64,000 nt of DNA, taken from assembly GCA_019119555.1 (NCBI GenBank), contig DWWU01000019.1:1-64000 (forward strand). Direction: 5' to 3'. Of the stretch, positions 35,966 through 44,671 are shown in pieces. How positions within the stretch are numbered: the stretch's first letter is position 1; each line of letters starts with the position of its first letter. The translations under genes and the position numbers were made by a program. The notes beneath the pieces were generated by a model, which searched no databases, had not been told where the DNA came from, and saw only the letters and a list, made by a program, of their open reading frames with translations. This DNA comes from Candidatus Fusicatenibacter intestinigallinarum (lineage in GTDB: Bacteria; Bacillota; Clostridia; Lachnospirales; Lachnospiraceae).

Positions 35966-36010
35966 GTATCCGGCCATTGAAAATCGTTCCGCGATGGTTC
36001 GGATCCTGCG
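35966..36010 (-). repeat. Inverted relic of the MITE-like element (second hairpin only)
   Basis: On the minus strand it resembles GGATCC-GAACCATCGCGGAACGATTTTCAATGGCCGGAT split over the region, i.e. the CATCCGGCCCATCGCGAAGC hairpin of the full element with several changes. The ends are lost. Confidence 0.55.
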
Positions 36011-36036
36011 GATCTTTTGTTCTGCTTTCCCCTGTA

Positions 36037-36065
36037 TTGTAATTTGCGGGTAAACTGTGTATAAT
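36037..36065 (+). promoter_or_regulatory. Promoter of the hydrogenase gene
   Basis: TTGTAA, 17-nt spacer, perfect TATAAT, ~100 nt before the start. Confidence 0.75.
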
Positions 36066-36162
36066 GAAAAAAGATACTGCTGAAAGAGCGGAGAATATCT
36101 GCCGGACAGAACGTTACAGTGGTTCTTTTCGGAAGCTTATACAAAAAACAGGAGGTATGCAA

Positions 36163-37686
36163 GTGAGAGGTGTAGAGACGAGAATTCAGGGAATCCGCCA
36201 TTCAATTTTTACGGAAATTGCCCGTATGGCTTATGAGACAGACGGATACGTCGGAAAGAGGATCGAGGAACTTCCCTATGAGATTATCCCCGGTGAAATC
36301 GGGAACTTTCGAAACGACGTGTTCCTGGAACGCGCGATTGTAGGAGAGCGTCTCCGGCTGGCAATGGGACTGCCGTGCCGCGGCGCGGGGGAACATGCGC
36401 CGCTGTCGGACAATATTGAGCTTGCGGATCAGGCGGAAACCTACTATACGCCGCCTCTGATCAATGTAATCAAATTTGCCTGCAACGCCTGCGCGGAGAA
36501 GAGAGTATTTGTGACAGACGGCTGCCAGGGCTGCCTGGCGCATCCCTGTGTGGAGGTCTGTCCGAAGCATGCCGTAACCCTTGATCGTTACAATGGCCGT
36601 TCCTATATTGATCAGGAAAAATGTATCAAGTGCGGAAAATGCGCGGAGGTATGCAGCTATCATGCGATCATCGTCCAGGAACGTCCCTGTGCGGCCGCAT
36701 GCGGAATGGATGCAATCCACTCCGATGAAAACGGAAAGGCGGATATCGACTATGACCGCTGTGTGTCCTGCGGCCAGTGTCTGGTGAACTGTCCGTTTGG
36801 CGCGATTTCGGATAAGTCTCAGATTTTCCAGGTAATCCGCGCGATCCGTTCCGGTGAACGTGTCTATGCGGCGCTGGCGCCGGCGTTCGTCGGCCAGTTC
36901 GGTCCCAAGGTTACGCCCGGAAAACTCCGTGCAGCGATGAGGGAGCTGGGATTTGCCGACGTCTTTGAGGTGGCGATCGGCGCAGACCTCTGTGCGGCTC
37001 AGGAAGCGGAAGATTTTGTGGAGGAAGTTCCGGAGCATCTGCCGTTTATGGCGACCTCCTGCTGTCCGGCGTGGTCTTCCATGGCCAAAAAGCTTTTCCC
37101 GGATTATGCAAACTGCATCTCCATGGCGCTGACACCGATGACTCTGACGGCGCGTCTGATCAAGCGGCATAATCCGAATGCAAAAGTGGTGTTTATCGGC
37201 CCCTGTGCGGCGAAGAAACTGGAAGCAATGCGTGAGGACGTCCGCAGTGAGGTGGATTTCGTCCTGACCTTTGAGGAAATGACAGGAATTTTCGACGCCC
37301 GTCAGCTGGACCTGGAAAACATTGAAGAAGATCCTGACGGCGTCAACGACGCGTCTGTGGACGGACGGAACTTCGCGGTTGCCGGAGGCGTCGCGAAATC
37401 GGTGGAAGATGTGATTCATGAGAAATATCCGGACCGGGAGATTAAAATTGCCAATGCGGAAGGACTCCGGGAATGCCGGAAGCTGCTGACCATGGCCAAA
37501 GCGGGCAAATATAACGGGTATCTTCTGGAAGGTATGGCCTGTCCGGGCGGATGTGTTGCAGGAGCCGGAACCATGCAGCCGATTAAGAAATCCCAGACTG
37601 CGGTGAACAAATACGCGGCCCAGGCAAAACATAAGATTTCCAGCCAGACAGAATACGTCAAAGAGCTGGACAAACTGGTAGACTGA
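36163..37686 (+). CDS. Monomeric [FeFe] hydrogenase, group-B-like
   Basis: A 507-residue ferredoxin-linked hydrogenase for H2 evolution or sensing. Cys-rich modules at ~100-240 (CNACAEKR...CQGCLAHPCVEVCP, CIKCGKCAEVC, CVSCGQCLVNCP) bind [4Fe-4S] clusters. The H-cluster motifs are TSCCPAW near 297, GPCAAKK near 346 and EGMACPGGCVAG near 457. The second motif reads PCAAKK rather than MPCxxKxxE of group A, which places it in group B. I chose the GTG 7 nt after AGGAGG; an ATG at 36157 is only one base from that site. No maturase or diaphorase genes lie nearby. Confidence 0.88.
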   Translation: MRGVETRIQGIRHSIFTEIARMAYETDGYVGKRIEELPYEIIPGEIGNFRNDVFLERAIVGERLRLAMGLPCRGAGEHAPLSDNIELADQAETYYTPPLINVIKFACNACAEKRVFVTDGCQGCLAHPCVEVCPKHAVTLDRYNGRSYIDQEKCIKCGKCAEVCSYHAIIVQERPCAAACGMDAIHSDENGKADIDYDRCVSCGQCLVNCPFGAISDKSQIFQVIRAIRSGERVYAALAPAFVGQFGPKVTPGKLRAAMRELGFADVFEVAIGADLCAAQEAEDFVEEVPEHLPFMATSCCPAWSSMAKKLFPDYANCISMALTPMTLTARLIKRHNPNAKVVFIGPCAAKKLEAMREDVRSEVDFVLTFEEMTGIFDARQLDLENIEEDPDGVNDASVDGRNFAVAGGVAKSVEDVIHEKYPDREIKIANAEGLRECRKLLTMAKAGKYNGYLLEGMACPGGCVAGAGTMQPIKKSQTAVNKYAAQAKHKISSQTEYVKELDKLVD

Positions 37687-37695
37687 CAGAGAATG

Positions 37696-37745
37696 ACCGT
37701 TCTTTCATACGGTCTGTGCAGTGAATGCACAGACCTGGCTGAACG
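37696..37745 (-). repeat. Truncated inverted MITE-like element
   Basis: On the minus strand it reads CCGTTCAGCCAG, the GGTCTGTGCATTCACTGC hairpin and CCGTATGAAAGAACGG. The left end plus first hairpin remain; the second hairpin and right end are gone. It lies between the hydrogenase and the ABC importer. Confidence 0.7.
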
Positions 37746-37781
37746 GAAACTGACAGAGAACAACAGGAGGTTAAGAGGAAA

Positions 37782-38915
37782 ATGAAAAAAGGCGGAAAAA
37801 CAGGACGGAGACTGGCGGCGGTTCTGCTGGCGGTTCTGCTGGCGTTGTCTGCGCTGACAGGCTGCTCCGGCGGCGCGGGAGCGTCTTCGGGTTCTTCGGC
37901 GGAAAAGGAAAGTGAGGCAGATTCTGTTTCTGCCTCAGAAACACAGGCGGACAGCGAAGCGCAGGAGGCAGAGGATGCGGCAGGCGACAGCACGGCGCAG
38001 CCGGTGGACGTCCGTATTGCGGCGCTGAAAGGCCCGACGGCCATGGGTATGGTCAAGTTTATGGACGATGTGGATCAGCAGGTTGTCACGGATGAGAACT
38101 ATACTTTCAGCATTGTCGCCTCGCCGGACGAGGTGACGCCGCAGATCGTCCAGGGCAGTCTGGATATCGCGGCAGTGCCGGCCAATCTTGCGAGCATCCT
38201 GTACAATAACACAGACGGTGCGGTTCAGGTTCTGACTGTGAACACACTGGGTGTTCTGTACATTGTAGAGAACGGCGACACGGTTCATTCTGTTTCGGAT
38301 CTGGCGGGAAAAACCATCTATGCCAGCGGAAAGGGATCCACTCCGGAATATGCGCTGAATTATGTTCTGGAGCAGAACGGCCTCGTCCCCGGAACGGACG
38401 TGACGATTGAGTGGAAGAGCGAGCATTCGGAATGTGTGGCGGCGATCACGGCAGATGCTACAGGAATCGCAATGCTGCCCCAGCCGTTTGTGACAACCGC
38501 TCAGGCACAGAACGAATCTCTTCGCGTTGCCCTTGACCTTACCGAGGAGTGGGAGAAGGTACAGGGAGACGACGCCGGGGCAGGCACGATGATTACCGGC
38601 GCGACGATCGCCCGCACGGAATTTGTGCAGGAGCATCCGGAGGCGGTGGAAAACTTCCTGAAGCATTATCAGGAATCTGTGGAATACGTCAACGCCAACA
38701 CGGAGGAAGCGGCAAAGCTGGTGGGCGCTTATGATATCGTCACGGAAGAGGTGGCGAAGACGGCGCTGCCTGAGTGCAATATTGTGTATCTTGCAGGGGA
38801 TGAGATGAAAGAGAAGCTTTCCGGTTATCTGTCGGTTCTCAACGAACAGAATCCGGAATCCATAGGAGGTACGCTGCCGGGAGATGACTTCTACTACACG
38901 CAGGAAACGGAATAA
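37782..38915 (+). CDS. ABC importer substrate-binding lipoprotein (NMT1/SsuA-like)
   Basis: A 377-residue lipoprotein with a twin-Arg-like basic start, hydrophobic core and lipobox LTGC. An acidic Ser/Glu linker (~30-65) leads to a periplasmic-binding type II domain with DVRIAALKGPTAMGMVKF, SPDEVTPQIVQGSLDIAAVPANLASILYN (two motifs in series) and SDLAGKTIYASGKGSTPEY. The family includes nitrate, sulfonate, taurine and thiamine-precursor binders; the ligand is not readable here. It overlaps the permease gene by 32 nt, so the three genes form one importer operon. Confidence 0.88.
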   Translation: MKKGGKTGRRLAAVLLAVLLALSALTGCSGGAGASSGSSAEKESEADSVSASETQADSEAQEAEDAAGDSTAQPVDVRIAALKGPTAMGMVKFMDDVDQQVVTDENYTFSIVASPDEVTPQIVQGSLDIAAVPANLASILYNNTDGAVQVLTVNTLGVLYIVENGDTVHSVSDLAGKTIYASGKGSTPEYALNYVLEQNGLVPGTDVTIEWKSEHSECVAAITADATGIAMLPQPFVTTAQAQNESLRVALDLTEEWEKVQGDDAGAGTMITGATIARTEFVQEHPEAVENFLKHYQESVEYVNANTEEAAKLVGAYDIVTEEVAKTALPECNIVYLAGDEMKEKLSGYLSVLNEQNPESIGGTLPGDDFYYTQETE

Positions 38916-39651
38916 AATAAAACTATGGGCTGTGGCTGCCTGGCTGATGATCTGGCAGCTGGTCAGCATGTGGATCGGACAGGAGATACTTCTGGTATCT
39001 CCTGCCGTTGTTTTTTTACGCCTTCTGGAACTGCTTCCCACCGGGGAATTCTGGCGCAGTGTGATGTTCTCTGTGATACGGATTACCGGAGGATTTCTGC
39101 TGGCAGCGGCGGCGGGAGTGACTGCGGCCGGATTTGCGGTAAAATTCCGGCGGGCGGAGGAGTTTCTGCGTCCCTTTGTTCTTACCATCAAGGCGATACC
39201 GGTGGCTTCTTTTGTGATTCTCGTGCTGATCTGGGTGCCGTCAAGGAACCTGTCGGTAGTGATCTCTTTTCTGATGGTGTTTCCCATTCTCTATACCAAC
39301 GTGCTGGACGGAGAAAAGCAGATGGACAGAAGCCTGCTGGAGATGGCGCAGGTGTTTGAACTTTCCCGGCCGGTGAGGCTTCGGTATCTGTATCTTCCGC
39401 AGATTCTGCCATATTTCCGGACGGGATGTTCGGTGGCTCTGGGCCTCTGCTGGAAAGCGGGGGTTGCCGCCGAGGTGATCGGGATCCCGGACCAGTCGAT
39501 CGGGGAACAGCTGTATCAGGCGAAGGTGTATCTGAATACGCCGGATCTTTTTGCGTGGACGATTGTGATCGTGATGCTCAGCGTCTTGTTTGAACGGCTG
39601 TTTCTGCGGTTGATCGACGGTGTGGTGAAATATCTGGAAAGGATGAGATGA
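38884..39651 (+). CDS. ABC importer permease
   Basis: A 255-residue BPD-type permease of the SsuC/TauC class with about six membrane helices. The coupling-helix EAA motif is in LLEMAQVFELSRPVRLRYLYLPQ (read as EMAQVF then RLRYLYLPQ). ATPase contact is expected there. The start overlaps the binding-protein gene, with GGGAG immediately before the ATG. Its substrate follows the binding protein and is unknown. Confidence 0.85.
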   Translation: MTSTTRRKRNKIKLWAVAAWLMIWQLVSMWIGQEILLVSPAVVFLRLLELLPTGEFWRSVMFSVIRITGGFLLAAAAGVTAAGFAVKFRRAEEFLRPFVLTIKAIPVASFVILVLIWVPSRNLSVVISFLMVFPILYTNVLDGEKQMDRSLLEMAQVFELSRPVRLRYLYLPQILPYFRTGCSVALGLCWKAGVAAEVIGIPDQSIGEQLYQAKVYLNTPDLFAWTIVIVMLSVLFERLFLRLIDGVVKYLERMR

Positions 39652-39655
39652 CAGG

Positions 39656-40375
39656 ATGGCACAGAAGCAGAGACAGATACAGGAACAAAGACAGACGGTA
39701 AGCTTCGCAGAGCAGGCGGCTGCGTCCTTCCTTACGGGGAACATGGAAAACGGCCGGGAAATTCAGATCAGGCATCTCTCAAAGGCCTATGGAAGTCATG
39801 TGGTGTTCCGGGATTTCTCCCTTTCGATTCCGATGAGAACGACCACCTGTCTCATGGCACCGTCCGGAGCGGGCAAAACGACCCTTCTCCGGATTCTGAT
39901 GGGTTTGGAGACGGCGGACGGCGGAACGGTCACAGGGATGGAGCATAAGAAACTCAGCGCTGTGTTTCAGGAGCCAAGGTTGTGCGAGAATCTCAGCGCC
40001 TTTGCCAACATCCGGATGGTCCGGAAGACGAAGCTTTGGGAAAAGGACAGAGAGGGCCGGGAGGAGATCAGCCGCGGAATGGAAGCGCTGGGACTTGGCG
40101 GCTGTGAACGTCAGCCGGTGCGGGAAATGTCCGGCGGGATGCGTCAGAGAGTAGCCCTGCTCCGGGCGCTGTACGCCAGATGGGAGATCCTGTTTCTGGA
40201 CGAACCATTTCAGGGCCTGGATCCGGAGAGCAGGGACCGGACCATGGAATATACCCGGGAACACTGCAGGGGAAAGACCGTGATTCTGGTGACCCACAGC
40301 CGGGAGGAAGCAGAGCGGATGGGAAAGGTGCTCCGGATCCGTCCGCTCCAGCCTCAGAATACCGGGAATCCGTGA
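39656..40375 (+). CDS. ABC importer ATPase
   Basis: A 239-residue nucleotide-binding subunit with Walker A APSGAGKTT, Q-loop VFQEPRL, signature MSGGMRQRVALLRAL, Walker B ILFLDEPFQGLDPE and H-loop VTHSREEA. The first ~28 residues (Gln-rich) are not part of the fold, and the ATG at 39743 (MENGREIQIRHLSKAYG) could be the real start. The 3' end overlaps the convergent AraC gene by 22 nt. Confidence 0.88.
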   Translation: MAQKQRQIQEQRQTVSFAEQAAASFLTGNMENGREIQIRHLSKAYGSHVVFRDFSLSIPMRTTTCLMAPSGAGKTTLLRILMGLETADGGTVTGMEHKKLSAVFQEPRLCENLSAFANIRMVRKTKLWEKDREGREEISRGMEALGLGGCERQPVREMSGGMRQRVALLRALYARWEILFLDEPFQGLDPESRDRTMEYTREHCRGKTVILVTHSREEAERMGKVLRIRPLQPQNTGNP

Positions 40376-41175
40376 AGCTTCCGGAATTCCAGCGGCGTGT
40401 AGCCGGTAGCAGAGCGGAAGACGCTGATGAAATGGCTGGAATCCTGGAAACCGACCCGGTGTGCGATGTGCTGAACTTCTGTCTCCGGCTCGGTCAGAAG
40501 AAGCTCTTTGGCTTTCGAAATGCGAAGGTTCTGCAGATAAGTGTAGACGGAGCAGCCGAGAAATCGCTGAAACAGGCGGGACAGGTACTGAGGAGTCACA
40601 TAGACCAGAGACGACAGCTCGGGAACTGTCAGCGGTTGGTTGTAATCTGTTTCGATTTTTTGTATCACAGGGAGCACATATTTCTGGTACTGGGGATGTT
40701 CCGCCGGATTGTGACTTTGCCGGCCGCAGGAAAAGCGCAGCAGAAATTCATAGCACTCTGCGGACAGGGAGAGAGCGTCCAGACGGTGGGATTCATGGGC
40801 GGCGACTGTCCGGTTGACGAACCTGCGGAAGGGACGGCTGTCGGCGGAGGAGATCAGCGTAAAAGGCGCCTTGTTTACAATTTTCGGTATGTCGGCAGAC
40901 AGTGTGCCGGTGAAGGTGGCGAAGGAGGTAAGCCATATTTCCCCGTCTCTTCTGTAGGAATGGGGCGTATCCGGCGAAATCAGGATCCCTTCGTTGGCTT
41001 TCAGGGAGAGGGATCTGCCGCAGATTTCAACGGTGCCGCAGCCCTGTTCCGTCTGGAGCCAGTGGTAGAGCGGGTACCCGCCGGGGCGCCGGACCGGTTC
41101 CTGATTCCAGTGGTTTCCGACGCTTTCCAGTGTCAGGGGAAGATTGAATGGGGACAGGCCAAAGTAAATGGGCAT
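40354..41175 (-). CDS. AraC family transcriptional regulator
   Basis: A 273-residue regulator: an N-terminal cupin-like sugar-sensing domain (~1-150) and a C-terminal double HTH (~170-270; PLTVPELSSLVYVTPQYLSRLF, then AHRVGFQDSSHFISVFRSATGYTP, given as two motifs). It is divergent from the GH42 gene and probably activates it in response to a galactoside. The start is the ATG 6 nt after GGAGG; an upstream ATG at 41196 has no site. Confidence 0.88.
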   Translation of the reverse strand: MPIYFGLSPFNLPLTLESVGNHWNQEPVRRPGGYPLYHWLQTEQGCGTVEICGRSLSLKANEGILISPDTPHSYRRDGEIWLTSFATFTGTLSADIPKIVNKAPFTLISSADSRPFRRFVNRTVAAHESHRLDALSLSAECYEFLLRFSCGRQSHNPAEHPQYQKYVLPVIQKIETDYNQPLTVPELSSLVYVTPQYLSRLFQRFLGCSVYTYLQNLRISKAKELLLTEPETEVQHIAHRVGFQDSSHFISVFRSATGYTPLEFRKLHGFPVF

Positions 41176-41256
41176 AAAACACCTCCGTGAATCCATGAGT
41201 TTCAGAATCTTATATGAATGAGTTTAACATATTATACTTTCTTCTGTCCATTCCTT

Positions 41257-41262
41257 TATAAT
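41257..41262 (+). promoter_or_regulatory. -10 element of the GH42 promoter
   Basis: A perfect TATAAT with no recognisable -35 hexamer 17 nt upstream, which fits a promoter that needs the divergent AraC protein. Confidence 0.5.
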
Positions 41263-41279
41263 GAAGATCAGGATGATAT

Positions 41280-41307
41280 GTAACAGTTCAGACAGCTGAA
41301 CTGTAAC
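41280..41307. repeat. 28-bp solo palindrome with perfect 8-bp flanking duplication
   Basis: GTAACAGTTCAGAC joined to AGCTGAACTGTAAC. The 8-mers GATGATAT at 41272-41279 and 41308-41315 are identical. It sits between the -10 element and the ribosome site of the GH42 gene, so it is in the mRNA leader. Confidence 0.9.
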
Positions 41308-41337
41308 GATGATATTGCAGAAGGAGGAAAAGCAAAG

Positions 41338-43356
41338 ATGAAGAAACCGTTTAAGAGAATTCTGTACGGAGGGGATTATAATCCGAATCAGTGGCCGAAG
41401 GAAATCTGGCAGGAGGATATGAGGATGTTCCGTGACGCCCATATCAACAGCGCGACCATCAACGTGTTTTCCTGGGCGAAGCTTCAGCCTTCCGAGGAGA
41501 CCTACGATTTTGAGGAACTGGATGAGATCGTGAAAATGCTTGAGAAGGAAGGATACGATATCGTGATGGCTACCTCCACAGCCGCTCTTCCGGCATGGAT
41601 GGTAAAACGTTATCCGGAGGTTGCCCGCACCGATTATGAAGGACGCCATCACAAGTTCGGCCAGAGACACAACGCCTGCCCGAACAGCCCGGTCTATCAG
41701 AAGTACGCTGCGGCGCTGACCGAACAGCTGGCAAAACGGTACGGAAAGACCGGAAAAGTTGCCTGCTGGCATGTAAACAACGAATACGGCGGCGAATGCT
41801 ACTGTGAGAACTGTGAGAAGGCATTCCGTGTCTGGCTGAGAAAGAAATATGGGACCATTGAGGAAGTGAACAAAGCGTGGAACATGGAATTCTGGGGCCA
41901 TACCCTTTATGACTGGGACGAGATTGTGCTGCCCAACGCACTCGGCGAGGGAATCGGTCCGGACAAGACCGCGTTTGCCGGAATTTCCATCGACTACCGG
42001 CGGTTTAACTCCGACAGTATCCTGGAGAATTTCAAAATGGAACGGGATATCATCCGCCGTTACGATCCGGAGACGCCGGTAACCACCAATCTGATGGGCA
42101 CCTATCCGGGGCTGGACTATTTCAAGTGGGCGAAGGAGATGGACGTCGTTTCCTGGGACAATTATCCCAGCTATGATACGCCGTGGAGCCAGACGGCCAT
42201 GTGCCATGACCTGATGCGCGGGCTGAAAAATGAGCCGTTTATGCTGATGGAGCAGACCCCAAGCCAGCAGAACTGGCAGCCTTACAATTCCCTGAAGAAA
42301 CCGGGGCAGATGCGTGCGCAGAGTTACCAGACCATGGCACACGGAGCGGATACGATTCAGTTTTTCCAGCTGCGCCGTTCGGTGGGAGCATGTGAGAAAT
42401 TCCACGGTGCGGTGATCGCCCACGCGGGAACGGAAAATACAAGAGTTTTCCGGGAGGTTGCCGCTCTGGGCGAAGAACTGGAACGTCTGGGAGAGACGGT
42501 GATCGGCTCCATGCCGGATGCGAAAATCGGCGTGATTTTTGACTGGGACAATTACTGGGCGCTGGAATATACCAGCGGACCGAACCGCGATCTGAAATAT
42601 GTGGATCAGATTCACCAGTATTACAGCAGTCTGTACCGCAAAAACTACTCTGTGGATATGATTCCCGTGGATGCGGATTTCAGCCGCTACCGTGTGATCA
42701 TCGCGCCGGTTCTCTATATGGTGAAGGAAGGAATGGCAGAGGCTCTGGAACGCTTTGTGGCACAGGGAGGCATTCTGCTGACTACCTTTATGAGCGGAAT
42801 CGTCGGACAGTCCGACAACGTACATCTGGGCGGCTATCCCGGACCGCTCCGCAAAATGGCCGGCGTATGGGTGGAAGAGATCGACGCTCTGGCGCCGGAA
42901 CAGACCAATTCCATCCGGTTCAGCGACGGAACCGTGGGAACCTGCCGTCTGCTGTGCGATCTGATGCACCTGGAGGGAGCGGAAGCCCTGGCGGAATATA
43001 CCAGCAATTTCTATGCGGGAATGCCGGCGGTTACCAGAAATGCCTTCGGAAAGGGAGCCGTATACTACGTTGGGGCAAATCTGGATCAGGCGTCTCTGGA
43101 CAAGGTAATGTCCGCCCTTCTGGCGGAATCCGGCACAGCGCCGACGGTGAAAGAACCAACGGATCTGGAAGTAACCGTCCGTGAGACAGAGACTGAAAAG
43201 ATTACCTTCCTGATCAACTTCCAGCCGGATACCCTGCCGCTGCCGGCAGGGTTTGCCGGAAAAACAGATCTTCTGTCCGGTAAGCTTCTGGAAACGGAAA
43301 CTGCCCTTGCGCCCTACGATGTGATCCTCGTGGCGGAGCCAAAGGAAAAACAATGA
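41338..43356 (+). CDS. Beta-galactosidase, glycoside hydrolase family 42
   Basis: A 672-residue cytoplasmic GH42 enzyme. The N-terminal barrel begins LYGGDYNPNQWPKEIW; the acid/base Glu is in HVNNEYGGEC near 155 and the nucleophile in LMEQTPSQQNW near 303. A cysteine cluster (CYCENCEKAF) fits the GH42 zinc site. A trimerisation domain and small beta domain follow. No signal peptide, so it cleaves imported galactosides. AAGGAGG lies 9 nt before the ATG. The divergent AraC gene is its likely regulator. Confidence 0.95.
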   Translation: MKKPFKRILYGGDYNPNQWPKEIWQEDMRMFRDAHINSATINVFSWAKLQPSEETYDFEELDEIVKMLEKEGYDIVMATSTAALPAWMVKRYPEVARTDYEGRHHKFGQRHNACPNSPVYQKYAAALTEQLAKRYGKTGKVACWHVNNEYGGECYCENCEKAFRVWLRKKYGTIEEVNKAWNMEFWGHTLYDWDEIVLPNALGEGIGPDKTAFAGISIDYRRFNSDSILENFKMERDIIRRYDPETPVTTNLMGTYPGLDYFKWAKEMDVVSWDNYPSYDTPWSQTAMCHDLMRGLKNEPFMLMEQTPSQQNWQPYNSLKKPGQMRAQSYQTMAHGADTIQFFQLRRSVGACEKFHGAVIAHAGTENTRVFREVAALGEELERLGETVIGSMPDAKIGVIFDWDNYWALEYTSGPNRDLKYVDQIHQYYSSLYRKNYSVDMIPVDADFSRYRVIIAPVLYMVKEGMAEALERFVAQGGILLTTFMSGIVGQSDNVHLGGYPGPLRKMAGVWVEEIDALAPEQTNSIRFSDGTVGTCRLLCDLMHLEGAEALAEYTSNFYAGMPAVTRNAFGKGAVYYVGANLDQASLDKVMSALLAESGTAPTVKEPTDLEVTVRETETEKITFLINFQPDTLPLPAGFAGKTDLLSGKLLETETALAPYDVILVAEPKEKQ

Positions 43357-43413
43357 AAGAGAAGAAAAGAATCGGGCAGTCAGGGATGAAAACAATAAAA
43401 TAATGCAACTGTA

Positions 43414-43471
43414 ACGGACGCCTCACGGGCACATGCGTATTTTGCAGTGCCTGTGAGGCGTCCGTTTTTTC
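43414..43471 (+). terminator. Terminator after the first GH42 gene
   Basis: A 19-bp stem (ACGGACGCCTCACGGGCAC at 43414, complementary arm at 43447-43465, one G-U) and a T run. It lies between convergent genes. Confidence 0.9.
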
Positions 43472-43481
43472 GATCGGGTTC

Positions 43482-44093
43482 TTAAATTGCGTTCAGAAAG
43501 TTCAGAGAGCCCGGCGGATTTCCGGTTCCCTTTTCCAGAAGCGTCACCAGTCCTGCAATGGTGTCACGGATTTCGTCGCGGGGGGATTCTGTCAGAGAAT
43601 TGTCCATTTTCACCGCCAGAACGATCAGCACAATTTCCGCCAGCGCTTCCGGCCGGTCAAAATGAATGGTGCCCTCGGCGATTCCCTGACGGATAATCTC
43701 CGCCAGCACAGGTTTCAGCTCCTGAATGATATGACTGATATATTTCTGATGGAGAAACGCTTTTTCCGAGGAACCTGCGGCGGATTGTGTCTCAGATTTC
43801 AGGAATTCTGTGGAAATATTGCGGCAGGCCTGAAAAATCATCGCCATTCTTGTAAACGGGGAGATGTTCTGCTGTCCGGCGAGGTTTTTTGCCGTTTCCA
43901 GAGGCTTTTCATAGCTCCGCGCAACCAGAGCTTCCAGAATTGCCTCCTTGGATGAAAAATAATAATAAATACTTCCTTTTCCGATGCCGGCTTCCTGAGC
44001 AATTTCGCTGACCGAGATGGTCTGCAGATTTTTATTCTCCAGAAGAGTTTGCAGTGCGTCCAGGATCCTTTCGTATTTGTCTTGTCTTGGCAT
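43482..44093 (-). CDS. TetR family transcriptional repressor
   Basis: A 203-residue TetR regulator with HTH ISVSEIAQEAGIGKGSIYYYF near 22-43 and an all-helical ligand domain. It is divergent from the SCP2 gene, whose promoter carries two matching palindromes, so it most likely represses the cluster and itself. The ligand is unknown; many relatives sense fatty acyl compounds, in keeping with the lipid-type genes it faces. Confidence 0.9.
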   Translation of the reverse strand: MPRQDKYERILDALQTLLENKNLQTISVSEIAQEAGIGKGSIYYYFSSKEAILEALVARSYEKPLETAKNLAGQQNISPFTRMAMIFQACRNISTEFLKSETQSAAGSSEKAFLHQKYISHIIQELKPVLAEIIRQGIAEGTIHFDRPEALAEIVLIVLAVKMDNSLTESPRDEIRDTIAGLVTLLEKGTGNPPGSLNFLNAI

Positions 44094-44260
44094 GTTTTTT
44101 CCCTCTTTTGTCTTTGGCTGTCTGTAGAGGAACGCGTGGTATGCGCTCCGGATTTTCAGGCAATTATCATTTAGTATATCACAGTCCGCAGCGCTCCGAC
44201 AACGGGAAAAACGTACAGAAATCGCTCCGGGTTTTTGGAATTTTTCTTACGGCTTCACTA

Positions 44261-44316
44261 TTGACCGTTGGTCGAAAAAATGGTACTGTAACAAAAGAAA
44301 CAGTTGACTGATGGTC
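44261..44316 (+). promoter_or_regulatory. Promoter with two TetR-type operators
   Basis: TTGACC (44261), 17-nt spacer, TACTGT (44284). GACCGTTGGTC at 44263-44273 overlaps the -35 and GACTGATGGTC at 44306-44316 lies downstream of the -10; both are GACY-N3-GGTC palindromes inside a shared TTGACYGWTGGTCGAA context. Confidence 0.7.
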
Positions 44317-44331
44317 GAAAAAGGAGGAAAT

Positions 44332-44664
44332 ATGACGTACGCAGAGATGTTTTCAAAGGTAAAGGGAATGTTTATGGAGGCGGACGTAAGCGATATAAAC
44401 GAGCACCTGGCATTTCAGTTCAATATAACCGGTGAAGCGGAGGGGATCTTTTATGCGGAAGTAAAGGACGGCCGACTTTCTGTGGAACCTTATGAGTACT
44501 ATGACAGGGACGCGATCTTTACCTGCACCGCGGATACCCTGATGAAAATTGCAGAGGGGAAAAAGGATCCGATCCTGGCGTTTACCCTGGGACAGCTGAA
44601 GGTGGAAGGAAATATTGACAAAGCGTTGAAATTAAAGACTCTGATTGACAGCAAAAAGGGATGA
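44332..44664 (+). CDS. SCP2 sterol-carrier-domain protein
   Basis: A stand-alone 110-residue SCP2-like domain (EIFYAEVKDG-type strand, DAIFTCTADTLMKIAEGKKDPILAFTLGQLKVEGNI read as two parts) that should form a hydrophobic lipid-binding tunnel. No signal peptide. The start is the ATG 5 nt after AAGGAGG. It is the first gene of the TetR-controlled cluster, which suggests it carries or presents a lipid substrate or product. The ligand is unknown. Confidence 0.85.
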   Translation: MTYAEMFSKVKGMFMEADVSDINEHLAFQFNITGEAEGIFYAEVKDGRLSVEPYEYYDRDAIFTCTADTLMKIAEGKKDPILAFTLGQLKVEGNIDKALKLKTLIDSKKG

Positions 44665-44671
44665 GGATGGA

